This document shows positions 1 to 5,414 of a stretch of DNA of 5,414 nt, piece after piece. The stretch covers positions 1-5,414 of the forward strand of contig CALCML010000309.1 in NCBI GenBank assembly GCA_937967765.1. Reading direction: 5' to 3'. The notes below the pieces were generated by a model that had not been told where the DNA came from, made no database searches, and saw nothing but the letters and a program-made list of their open reading frames with translations. The DNA comes from an uncultured Carnobacterium sp. GTDB taxonomy: Bacteria > Bacillota > Bacilli > Lactobacillales > Aerococcaceae. Each line of letters opens with the position of its first letter. The first letter of the stretch is position 1. A program made the position numbers and the translations under genes.

Positions 1-1
1 T

Positions 2-418
2 AAACTGTTAGAAAAAGATCCATTATCGCTAACGGCATTAGAGTACATTGAGAAATCAACTTCGAAAGTCTTTATCGAAGGTACGATTGATTACATAAAA
101 GGAATTGTGCGACCAGAAGTTTATGACTATATGAAGCAACATTCGACTTTGGTTTTACCTCCTCAGTTCTTCGCGCTATCGAAATGGCATGAGGTCATTT
201 TAAGTAAGATGATTGAATTTCAACTCATCGATTACGACTATATTTGGCAAGTGCTTCATTTTCCAGACCATCTGGTGCGCTTGAAAGTGATAGAATTATT
301 AAAAACGCTAAAACTATTGAGTAAAAAAGAGGTGCGATTATTCTTATATCCTGTATATAAGGATGAAATGGACCGTGAATTAAAAGATGAATTCGAAAAA
401 ATTGTATGGCAACGATAA
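2..418 (+). CDS. Unrecognised protein, C-terminal part (5' end outside window)
   Basis: The frame is open from the first full codon of the window (position 2) to a TAA at 416-418, giving about 138 residues of a larger protein. A GTG at 107 could serve as a start, but no Shine-Dalgarno sequence precedes it, and the open frame upstream reads like protein, so I treat the gene as truncated by the window edge. The visible part is soluble, without membrane segments. It is rich in Leu, Lys and aromatic residues and looks helical, with stretches such as VIELLKTLKLLSKKEV that resemble paired helices of a HEAT-like or other alpha-helical repeat. That resemblance is only an impression and I do not recognise the family. 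The gene ends 20 nt before uvrC with no terminator between, so the two are probably cotranscribed. This alone does not imply a role in DNA repair. Confidence 0.75.
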   Translation, partial: KLLEKDPLSLTALEYIEKSTSKVFIEGTIDYIKGIVRPEVYDYMKQHSTLVLPPQFFALSKWHEVILSKMIEFQLIDYDYIWQVLHFPDHLVRLKVIELLKTLKLLSKKEVRLFLYPVYKDEMDRELKDEFEKIVWQR

Positions 419-423
419 TGTTT

Positions 424-433
424 AGAAAGGAAG
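424..433 (+). promoter_or_regulatory. Ribosome binding site of uvrC
   Basis: The purine run AGAAAGGAAG contains AAGGA, complementary to the 3' end of 16S rRNA, and ends a few bases before the ATG at 439. It supports that start codon for uvrC. Confidence 0.8.
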
Positions 434-438
434 ATTGA

Positions 439-2214
439 ATGGCAAGTGAATTAATTGAAAGTAAACTAAAGAATCTTCCTGATTTACCAGGTTGTTATAT
501 TATGCGAAATGCTAATGACGATATTATTTATATCGGAAAAGCCAAAAATCTAAAAAATCGTGTTCGCTCTTATTTTAGAGGCGCCCATGATACGAAGACG
601 GAAAAATTAGTAAGCGAGATTCACCATTTTGAGTATATAGTGACAAAGACAAATAAAGAGTCTCTCTTACTTGAAATTAACCTGATTAAGAAATATCAAC
701 CGCACTACAATATTAAGTTAAAACAAGGAACGATGTACCCTTACTTAAAAATTACATCTGAGAAAGACCCACAACTAGTGATTTCTCATAAGGTAGAAAA
801 GGATGGGGGAATTTATTTTGGTCCTTATCCAAATGTCACCGCAGCGACAGGAACGCAGCAACTCATCCAGAAAATTTATCCACTTAGAAAATGTGGGAAG
901 AATGAAACCCGAGCTTGTTTTTATTACCATCTAGGCCAATGTATTGGTTGTTGTGATCATGAAGTTTCAAAAGAAGAGTATGATACGCAAATCAAGAAGA
1001 TTCAACGTTTCTTGAACGGAGATGTGAAGACGATTAAAGATGATTTGGCTTCAAAGATGAATGAAGCTTCCGAAAGACTCGATTTTGAAAAAGCAATGGA
1101 TTATCGAGACCAGATTAAGTACATCGAAGCAACCGTCGAAAAACAAAATATTATGAATGCGGACTTTACGAACCGTGACGTATTCTCTTATATCGTTGAT
1201 CGTGGTTGGATTTCGATTCAAGTTTTCTTACTCAGACAGTCGACGATTATTAAACGTGAAGCAGCGATGTTTCCGATTTATGATCAGATAGAAGATGAAG
1301 TCCTATCATTTATCATTCAGTTTTATGAAGACCAAAACCATATTCTTCCAAAAGAAATTCTAGTTCCTGAAGCGATAGATAAAGAATTATTATCAGAAAC
1401 GCTTGGTGTGAAGGTGATGACACCAAAACGTGGCTCTAAGAAACGAATGTTAGACCTTGCTACTCAAAATAGTGAGATTTCATTAAATGAGAAGTTCAGA
1501 AGAGAAGAGCAAAGTCAGTTGAAGACAAAAGGCGCCTTGGAAGAACTTGCAGAAGCATTAGGTTTAGAAAAAGTATCAGTGATCGAATCATTCGACCATT
1601 CGAATATTCAAGGAACCAATCCAGTATCTGCGATGGTAGTTTTTAAGGATGGAAAACCAGACAGGAAGAATTACCGTAAATTTAAAGTGAAGACTGTTGT
1701 CGGAAGTCACGAATTTGCGACGACACAAGAAGTCATTCGTAGACGTTATTCAAGATTATTGAGAGAAGGAGCTAGACTTCCAGATTTGATCTTAATGGAT
1801 GGTGGTAAAATCCAAATGAGAGCTGCACTAGAAGTTCTGGAAGATGAATTAGGTCTAGAGATTCCTGTATGTGGAATGGTGAAAAATGAAAAACATAAAA
1901 CCGCTACATTACTCTATGGTGAAGAATATAAGGAAATCGATTTAGATAGAAAAGGGCAAGCGTTCCAACTGATTCAACGTGTGCAGGAGGAAGTTCACAG
2001 ATTTGCGATTACATTTCATAGACAAGTGAGAAGTAAAAATACATTTGCTTCGAAATTAGAAATGATTGATGGTGTCGGCCCTCAAACAAGAAAGAAACTA
2101 TTGCGTCATTTTAAAACGATAACAGCAATGAAAAAAGCCAGTCTTGAGGAGTTACAATCTATCGGAATTTCCGAAAGAGTAGCCAGAAATATTCTTGAAG
2201 AACTAGGCAAATAA
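439..2214 (+). CDS. uvrC: UvrABC excinuclease subunit C (UvrC)
   Basis: UvrC is the dual-incision nuclease of bacterial nucleotide excision repair. It joins the UvrB-DNA complex and cuts the damaged strand 3' and then 5' of the lesion. At 591 residues it is full length for the family. The GIY-YIG nuclease domain (about 14-92) shows PGCY at 17-20, YIG at 31-33, R41 and E79, the expected residues for the 3' cut. A cysteine cluster at 152, 160, 168 and 171/172 matches the position where some UvrC proteins bind an iron-sulphur cluster. The UVR motif that contacts UvrB spans about 199-237. The RNase H-like nuclease domain (about 245-530) keeps the acidic and histidine residues expected for the 5' cut: D386 in SFDHSN, D454 in MDGGK and H520 in EVHRF. 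Tandem helix-hairpin-helix motifs fill about 540-590. The start at 439 has a good ribosome binding site. I see nothing broken in the gene. Confidence 0.98.
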   Translation: MASELIESKLKNLPDLPGCYIMRNANDDIIYIGKAKNLKNRVRSYFRGAHDTKTEKLVSEIHHFEYIVTKTNKESLLLEINLIKKYQPHYNIKLKQGTMYPYLKITSEKDPQLVISHKVEKDGGIYFGPYPNVTAATGTQQLIQKIYPLRKCGKNETRACFYYHLGQCIGCCDHEVSKEEYDTQIKKIQRFLNGDVKTIKDDLASKMNEASERLDFEKAMDYRDQIKYIEATVEKQNIMNADFTNRDVFSYIVDRGWISIQVFLLRQSTIIKREAAMFPIYDQIEDEVLSFIIQFYEDQNHILPKEILVPEAIDKELLSETLGVKVMTPKRGSKKRMLDLATQNSEISLNEKFRREEQSQLKTKGALEELAEALGLEKVSVIESFDHSNIQGTNPVSAMVVFKDGKPDRKNYRKFKVKTVVGSHEFATTQEVIRRRYSRLLREGARLPDLILMDGGKIQMRAALEVLEDELGLEIPVCGMVKNEKHKTATLLYGEEYKEIDLDRKGQAFQLIQRVQEEVHRFAITFHRQVRSKNTFASKLEMIDGVGPQTRKKLLRHFKTITAMKKASLEELQSIGISERVARNILEELGK

Positions 2215-2228
2215 CTATATATTATTTC

Positions 2229-2266
2229 AAAATGAAACAGGTTGTAAAATCTGTTTCATTTTTATT
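2229..2266 (+). terminator. Intrinsic terminator after uvrC
   Basis: AAAATGAAACAG (2229-2240) pairs perfectly with CTGTTTCATTTT (2251-2262). This makes a 12-bp stem with a 10-nt loop, followed by a T-rich run. It lies 14 nt after the uvrC stop and separates the repair unit from the transporter unit. The stem is AT-rich, so termination may be moderate. Confidence 0.85.
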
Positions 2267-2287
2267 TTGTTTTTCAAGCTTTATTCA

Positions 2288-2316
2288 TTGTGTTTTAATG
2301 GGGAGTATGGTATCGT
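2288..2316 (+). promoter_or_regulatory. Predicted sigma-A promoter of the transporter unit (extended -10)
   Basis: A -35-like TTGTGT (2288-2293) is followed after a 17-bp spacer by TATCGT (2311-2316). TG sits at 2308-2309, one base upstream of the -10 hexamer, which is the extended -10 arrangement that compensates for weak hexamers. Transcription would begin near 2323, giving a leader of only about 33 nt. That is too short for a riboswitch or T-box, and no operator palindrome stands out. Confidence 0.5.
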
Positions 2317-2339
2317 TCACTATGTTGAAAAAATAAACA

Positions 2340-2347
2340 AAAGGTGG
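2340..2347 (+). promoter_or_regulatory. Ribosome binding site that fixes the binding-protein start
   Basis: AAAGGTGG lies 8 nt before the ATG at 2356 and matches the Shine-Dalgarno consensus with one change. The in-frame GTG at 2344 is part of this site, so it cannot sensibly be the start codon. Confidence 0.85.
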
Positions 2348-2355
2348 TTAAACCA

Positions 2356-3231
2356 ATGAAAAAATGGATGAAAGCTGGTTTCGTTGCTGTGGCTACATTA
2401 TTAGCAGCATGCGGAGCAAACACGACTAAAACACAAGAAACAACTGTATCAGTTTCAGAAGCGCAAGCGAACTGGGACAAAATTGTTGAATCAGGTGTCA
2501 TTAAAGTATCAACTGCAGGTACTTTATATCCACAATCATTCCATAATGATAAAAACGAATTAACTGGTTACGATGTGGAAATTATGAAGGAAGTTGCGAA
2601 ACGTTTAAACCTTAAAGTTGAATTTACTGAAATGGGTGTTGACGGAATGTTAACAGCTTTAGACAGTGGTATGACAGATATCGCAAACTACTCAATTGAA
2701 GAAGGTGCGAAAAACTTCGACGCATACTTACACACTACACCTCATAAATACTCATTTACATCAATGGTTGTTCGTGGAAGCGACAACTCAGGAATTTATT
2801 CTTGGGAAGATGTAAAAGGTAAAAAAGCTGCTGGTGCTGCAAGTACTAACTACATGAAGATTGCTAAAAAACTTGGTGCTGAATTAGTTATTTATGACAA
2901 CGTAACAAATGACGTGTACATGTCTGATTTAGTAAACGGACGTACAGATGTAATTATCAACGATTACTACTTACAATCAATCGCAGTTGCCTTTGCTAAA
3001 GACAAATATGACATTAAGATTAACGAAGGCGTTTATGCAAACCCATATAGCGCAAGTTTCTCAATTTCACTAAACAACACTGTATTACGTGATAAGTTCA
3101 ATGAAGCTATGGATGCGATGAAGAAAGACGGAACTTTGAAAAAAATCTCTGAACAATTCTTCGCTGGTCAAGACGTAACTGAACCTAAAGATTTCAAAAC
3201 AGAAAAAATCGATATTTCAGATGTAGACTAA
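2356..3231 (+). CDS. Lipoprotein substrate-binding protein of a polar amino-acid ABC importer
   Basis: This is the extracellular receptor of an ABC importer, family SBP_bac_3 (amino-acid binding). From the ATG at 2356 it has 291 residues. The N-terminus is a lipoprotein signal: basic MKKWMK, a hydrophobic core, and the lipobox LAAC with lipidated Cys19. A short Thr-rich linker follows. The two-lobed binding domain runs from about 45 to 270. It carries the family signature TGYDVEIMKEVAKRL (70-84), MLTALDSG (98-105) and the lobe-2 GRTDVIINDYY (195-205), and ends with the usual DGTLKKISEQFF. The arginine that normally clamps the ligand's alpha-carboxylate, found in the ITPER-type motif, is not visible; the matching stretch reads SIEEGAK (113-119). 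The ligand therefore cannot be named; amino acids, cystine-like compounds and small peptides all remain possible. The permease follows directly. Asn codons are 15 AAC to 3 AAT, typical of a highly expressed gene and unlike its neighbours. Confidence 0.95.
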   Translation: MKKWMKAGFVAVATLLAACGANTTKTQETTVSVSEAQANWDKIVESGVIKVSTAGTLYPQSFHNDKNELTGYDVEIMKEVAKRLNLKVEFTEMGVDGMLTALDSGMTDIANYSIEEGAKNFDAYLHTTPHKYSFTSMVVRGSDNSGIYSWEDVKGKKAAGAASTNYMKIAKKLGAELVIYDNVTNDVYMSDLVNGRTDVIINDYYLQSIAVAFAKDKYDIKINEGVYANPYSASFSISLNNTVLRDKFNEAMDAMKKDGTLKKISEQFFAGQDVTEPKDFKTEKIDISDVD

Positions 3232-3232
3232 T

Positions 3233-3892
3233 ATGTTAAATAAAATCTTTGATATTAATATTGCGATTAATAACTTTTGGTTTATCCTTAGTGGATTAGG
3301 ATATACATTAGGAGTCGCGTTAACGAGTTTTGTTTTCGGAACGATTCTAGGATTTATTCTCGTATTAATGAGACGTTCTAAATTTCGTTTGCTTAGATGG
3401 ATTGCGACTTTCCATGTATCCTTTATGCGTGGAACACCAACGCTAGTATTTTTATTCTTACTATATTTTGGTTTACCATTCTTAAAAATAACGTTACCGG
3501 CTTTAGTCTGTGCGCTCCTTTGCTTTAGTATTGCAAGTAGTGCGTATATTTCTGAAGTATTGCGTTCAGCAATGGATGCAGTCGATAATGGCCAATGGGA
3601 AGCAGCGATGTCTCTTGGAATGAGTTATCGACAAACGTTGCAAAAGGTCATCGTTCCACAAGCGTTTCGAATCGCCATTCCACCATTAAGTAATGTGTTA
3701 CTGGATATGATTAAGGGATCGTCTCTTGTAGCGATGATTTCACTACCTGATATTTTCCAAAATGCGAAAATTGTTGGTGGACGTGAACAAAACTATATGA
3801 CGGTTTATATTTTAGTGGCCATTATTTACTGGATTATCTGTTTGCTTTTCGAACAAGGGCAACGATATTTAGAAAAGAAAATGGCACTTTAA
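3233..3892 (+). CDS. Amino-acid ABC transporter permease (HisM/GlnP family)
   Basis: This is the inner-membrane channel subunit of a polar amino-acid ABC importer, 219 residues, which is normal for the family. Hydrophobic segments lie near 17-45, 54-82, 86-107, about 150-170 and 188-207. Family landmarks are FMRGTPTLV (64-72), AYISEVLRS (104-112) and GQWEAA leading into the EAA loop. That loop (E123, A124, A125, G129 and the downstream VIVPQAF at 139-145) docks on the ATPase subunit. Permeases of this family work as homo- or heterodimers; with only one encoded here, a homodimer is the simple reading. The ATG is one base after the stop of the binding-protein gene (TAATATG), and no clear Shine-Dalgarno site is visible. 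Translation probably depends on coupling to the upstream gene, which would keep permease levels below those of the receptor. No ATPase gene follows before the terminator. Confidence 0.95.
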   Translation: MLNKIFDINIAINNFWFILSGLGYTLGVALTSFVFGTILGFILVLMRRSKFRLLRWIATFHVSFMRGTPTLVFLFLLYFGLPFLKITLPALVCALLCFSIASSAYISEVLRSAMDAVDNGQWEAAMSLGMSYRQTLQKVIVPQAFRIAIPPLSNVLLDMIKGSSLVAMISLPDIFQNAKIVGGREQNYMTVYILVAIIYWIICLLFEQGQRYLEKKMAL

Positions 3893-3905
3893 TAGAAAAT
3901 AGTAC

Positions 3906-3938
3906 AGAGAACTGTGTAAGAGCAGTTCTCTTTTTTTA
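3906..3938 (+). terminator. Intrinsic terminator after the transporter unit
   Basis: AGAGAACTG (3906-3914) pairs perfectly with CAGTTCTCT (3923-3931) around an 8-nt loop. An unbroken run of T at 3931-3937 follows. It begins 13 nt after the permease stop, so the transporter unit ends here without an ATPase gene. Confidence 0.92.
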
Positions 3939-3956
3939 TACAAACGTTGAAACTAT

Positions 3957-3985
3957 TTGAAGTATAGGCATTTCTTCGTTAAAAT
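3957..3985 (+). promoter_or_regulatory. Predicted sigma-A promoter of the helicase gene
   Basis: The -35 TTGAAG (3957-3962) and -10 TAAAAT (3980-3985) match the consensus at 4 of 6 and 5 of 6 positions, with the ideal 17-bp spacer. It sits just after the preceding terminator. Transcription would start near 3992, giving a leader of about 37 nt before the ATG at 4029. The in-frame TTG at 3957 and ATG at 3984 fall inside the promoter and would not be in the message. Confidence 0.7.
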
Positions 3986-4015
3986 GAATAGGACTCAAAA
4001 GAACAAATGGTTATC

Positions 4016-4023
4016 GGAAAGGA
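4016..4023 (+). promoter_or_regulatory. Ribosome binding site that fixes the helicase start
   Basis: GGAAAGGA ends 5 nt before the ATG at 4029. The upstream in-frame ATG at 3984 has no comparable site, so 4029 is the preferred start. Confidence 0.85.
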
Positions 4024-4028
4024 CACTT

Positions 4029-5216
4029 ATGAATACAAAAACAATTTGGGAGCAACATGGCTTCCACACATTAACACCGATACAAGAAAAGACACAAGAA
4101 CTCATTAAAGAAGGAACAGACGTTGTAGCCATCTCACAAACAGGGACTGGAAAGACATTAGCGTATGTCGTTCCTATTTTGGAGCGAGTAAAAGCAGATA
4201 GAACGCTACAAGCTTTGATTGTGGCGCCTTCTCAAGAATTAGCTCAACAAATTGGTGCAGTTATTAGAGAATGGAAAACACCTGAAATTCGTGTGCAAGT
4301 TTTAGCAGGTGGGGCAAACGTTAAACGACAAGTAGAGAAGTTGAAAGAAAAACCAGAAATCGTTGTAGGGACACCTGGAAGATTACTCGAACTGTCTAAG
4401 CTTCGTAAATTAAAACTACATCAAGTAGAACTGCTTGTATTAGATGAGGCGGATTATTTACTCGATCCTGAGCAATTGAATAACACCAGAGAACTTGTAA
4501 AGAAACTTCCTTCTGAGAGACAAGTGCTATGTTTCTCTGCGACAAAAAATAAGAACTTAGAAGAAGTTAATAAATGGATTAATATGCTTCCGACTTTTGT
4601 TGAAGTTTCTGAGGGGAACTTTGCGCATTCAAACGTAACTCATGGATATATCGAATGTCCAACTAGAAAACGTGATGAAGTGTTAAGAAAGCTTGCTTTC
4701 TCCGAAAATGCGAATCAAGCATTAGTGTTTGTTAATTCGATTGCAAACGCCGCATTACTTGGCGAGAAGCTAGCGTACCATCAAGTTCCAGTTGCACTTC
4801 TTTCAAGTGATGCTCATCAAACGGAACGTAAGAAAGCAATCGACTTATTTAAGAAAGGTCAGATTCCATTCTTACTGAGTACCGATGTCGCACAACGTGG
4901 CCTCGATATTGAAGATTTACCGCTTGTCATTCATTATGATATTGCGGATTCAACAGAACAATATACGCATCGTTCCGGACGTACAGGACGTATGGGAAAA
5001 GAAGGGTTAGTTCTCAGTCTAGTGAATGACCGCGAACTAAGAGACTTGAAGAAGGTTGCAGGGAAACATAAACTAGTTCAGTTTGAACTATATGCAGGAC
5101 AATTAAAACCAGTCACACAACCGAAAAAGAAAGAAGTAAGTTCTAAGAAACCAACTCAGAAACGAAAGAAGGGGAATAAGAATGGAAATCATCGAGGATT
5201 TAAAAAGTCAAATTAG
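4029..5216 (+). CDS. DEAD-box ATP-dependent RNA helicase, YfmL-like
   Basis: This cytoplasmic enzyme unwinds short RNA duplexes or remodels RNA-protein complexes using ATP. From the ATG at 4029 it has 395 residues. RecA-like domain 1 (about 10-195) holds the Q motif (GF at 11-12, TPIQ at 16-19), Walker A SQTGTGKT (36-43), the GG motif (94-95), TPGR (115-118), the DEAD box (139-142) and SAT (170-172). Domain 2 (about 200-345) holds ALVFVNS (231-237), STDVAQRGLDI (284-294) and HRSGRTGR (314-321). Motif Ia reads APSQELA, with Gln69 where Arg is usual. A disordered basic tail (13 Lys/Arg in residues 366-395) probably binds RNA. GGANVKRQVEKLK and the overall length recall Bacillus subtilis YfmL, which is linked to 50S ribosome assembly; this assignment is from memory. 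Other Bacilli cold-shock helicases (CshA/CshB) have longer tails. The 3' end overlaps the next gene by 35 nt. Confidence 0.95.
   Translation: MNTKTIWEQHGFHTLTPIQEKTQELIKEGTDVVAISQTGTGKTLAYVVPILERVKADRTLQALIVAPSQELAQQIGAVIREWKTPEIRVQVLAGGANVKRQVEKLKEKPEIVVGTPGRLLELSKLRKLKLHQVELLVLDEADYLLDPEQLNNTRELVKKLPSERQVLCFSATKNKNLEEVNKWINMLPTFVEVSEGNFAHSNVTHGYIECPTRKRDEVLRKLAFSENANQALVFVNSIANAALLGEKLAYHQVPVALLSSDAHQTERKKAIDLFKKGQIPFLLSTDVAQRGLDIEDLPLVIHYDIADSTEQYTHRSGRTGRMGKEGLVLSLVNDRELRDLKKVAGKHKLVQFELYAGQLKPVTQPKKKEVSSKKPTQKRKKGNKNGNHRGFKKSN
5169..5174 (+). promoter_or_regulatory. Ribosome binding site of the downstream partial gene
   Basis: AAGGGG lies 7 nt before the ATG at 5182 and is embedded in the coding sequence for the helicase's basic tail. 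It supports a genuine start inside the helicase gene. Confidence 0.7.
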
Positions 5217-5414
5217 TTTTTTTGGATTTGAAATGACGGAAGCTGATAGCTTAGTGGCTTTAGAAAATGGAGAACAAACCTTTGTACTCTATTGGGCTAA
5301 AGATGGTTTTGTTCTATTTGAGACTTCAAAAGAAGGCGTATGGAGAGCGAATCGACCAATCGTTATCCCTTCACAACGCATTCAAAAGGTTTCCATGGAG
5401 AAGAAACTTTTAGG
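5182..5414 (+). CDS. Unrecognised protein, N-terminal part (3' end outside window)
   Basis: An open frame starts at the ATG at 5182 and runs without a stop to the window edge, giving 77 complete codons. It begins in the +1 frame relative to the helicase and overlaps its last 35 nt. It has its own Shine-Dalgarno site, so translation is probably coupled to the helicase and both share a transcript. The protein starts MEIIEDLKSQISFFGFEM and continues as a soluble sequence alternating hydrophobic and polar residues (QTFVLYWAKDGFVLFET, 33-49), which suggests beta-strands. There is no signal peptide, membrane segment or motif I can name. I do not recognise the family. Its position suggests, but does not show, a link with the helicase. 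Confidence 0.85.
   Translation, partial: MEIIEDLKSQISFFGFEMTEADSLVALENGEQTFVLYWAKDGFVLFETSKEGVWRANRPIVIPSQRIQKVSMEKKLL

Noticed and set aside
107..109. GTG at 107 as a true start giving a 103-residue protein
   Set aside because: No ribosome binding site precedes it, and the frame stays open to the window edge with protein-like sequence, so a truncated longer gene fits better.
2215..2355. Riboswitch or T-box leader before the transporter genes
   Set aside because: The only hairpin is the uvrC terminator, which lies upstream of the predicted promoter. The leader that remains is about 33 nt, too short for such elements.
2344..2358. GTG at 2344 as the start of the binding protein
   Set aside because: The GTG is part of the Shine-Dalgarno site AAAGGTGG. 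Starting at 2356 gives a standard lipoprotein signal (MKKWMK, then LAAC).
2295..2501. Minus-strand open frame of 68 codons opposite the start of the binding-protein gene
   Set aside because: It lies antisense to the transporter promoter, signal peptide and early coding sequence. Its protein looks like a shadow of the + strand gene, and no ribosome binding site or promoter supports it.
3947..3975. TTGAAA at 3947 as the -35 box of the helicase promoter
   Set aside because: At normal spacing the matching -10 region (ATTTCT near 3970) is poor. The pair TTGAAG/TAAAAT at 3957 and 3980 fits much better.

Overview
The window is AT-rich, tightly packed chromosomal DNA with every gene on the + strand. 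Strong purine-rich Shine-Dalgarno sites, compact intrinsic terminators with T-tracts and the protein families point to a low-GC Gram-positive bacterium (class Bacilli). A Lactobacillales-type host is my best guess, but nothing here fixes the genus. I see no mobile element, tRNA, rRNA, CRISPR array or phage gene.

Layout: (1) The 3' end of an unrecognised gene (2-418) lies 20 nt upstream of uvrC (439-2214), probably in the same transcript. That unit ends at a hairpin terminator (2229-2266). (2) A promoter with an extended -10 element drives a two-gene unit: a lipoprotein substrate-binding protein of a polar amino-acid ABC importer (2356-3231), then its membrane permease (3233-3892) after a 1-nt gap. 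This unit is closed by a second strong terminator (3906-3938). No ATPase gene is present. (3) A new promoter (3957-3985) drives a DEAD-box RNA helicase resembling Bacillus YfmL (4029-5216). The helicase overlaps by 35 nt the start of an unrecognised gene (5182 onward) that runs off the window.

The three units look functionally separate: nucleotide excision repair, amino-acid or related solute uptake, and RNA remodelling, probably linked to ribosome assembly or cold adaptation. Two gene starts should be read shorter than the longest open frame. The binding protein starts at 2356 rather than at the GTG at 2344, which lies in the ribosome binding site. The helicase starts at 4029 rather than at 3957 or 3984, which lie in the promoter.

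I found no new multi-gene system. The points most worth a second look are the ATPase-less importer, the apparent loss of the usual ligand-binding arginine in its binding protein, the sharp codon-use contrast between that lipoprotein and its permease, and the out-of-frame overlap at the end of the helicase.
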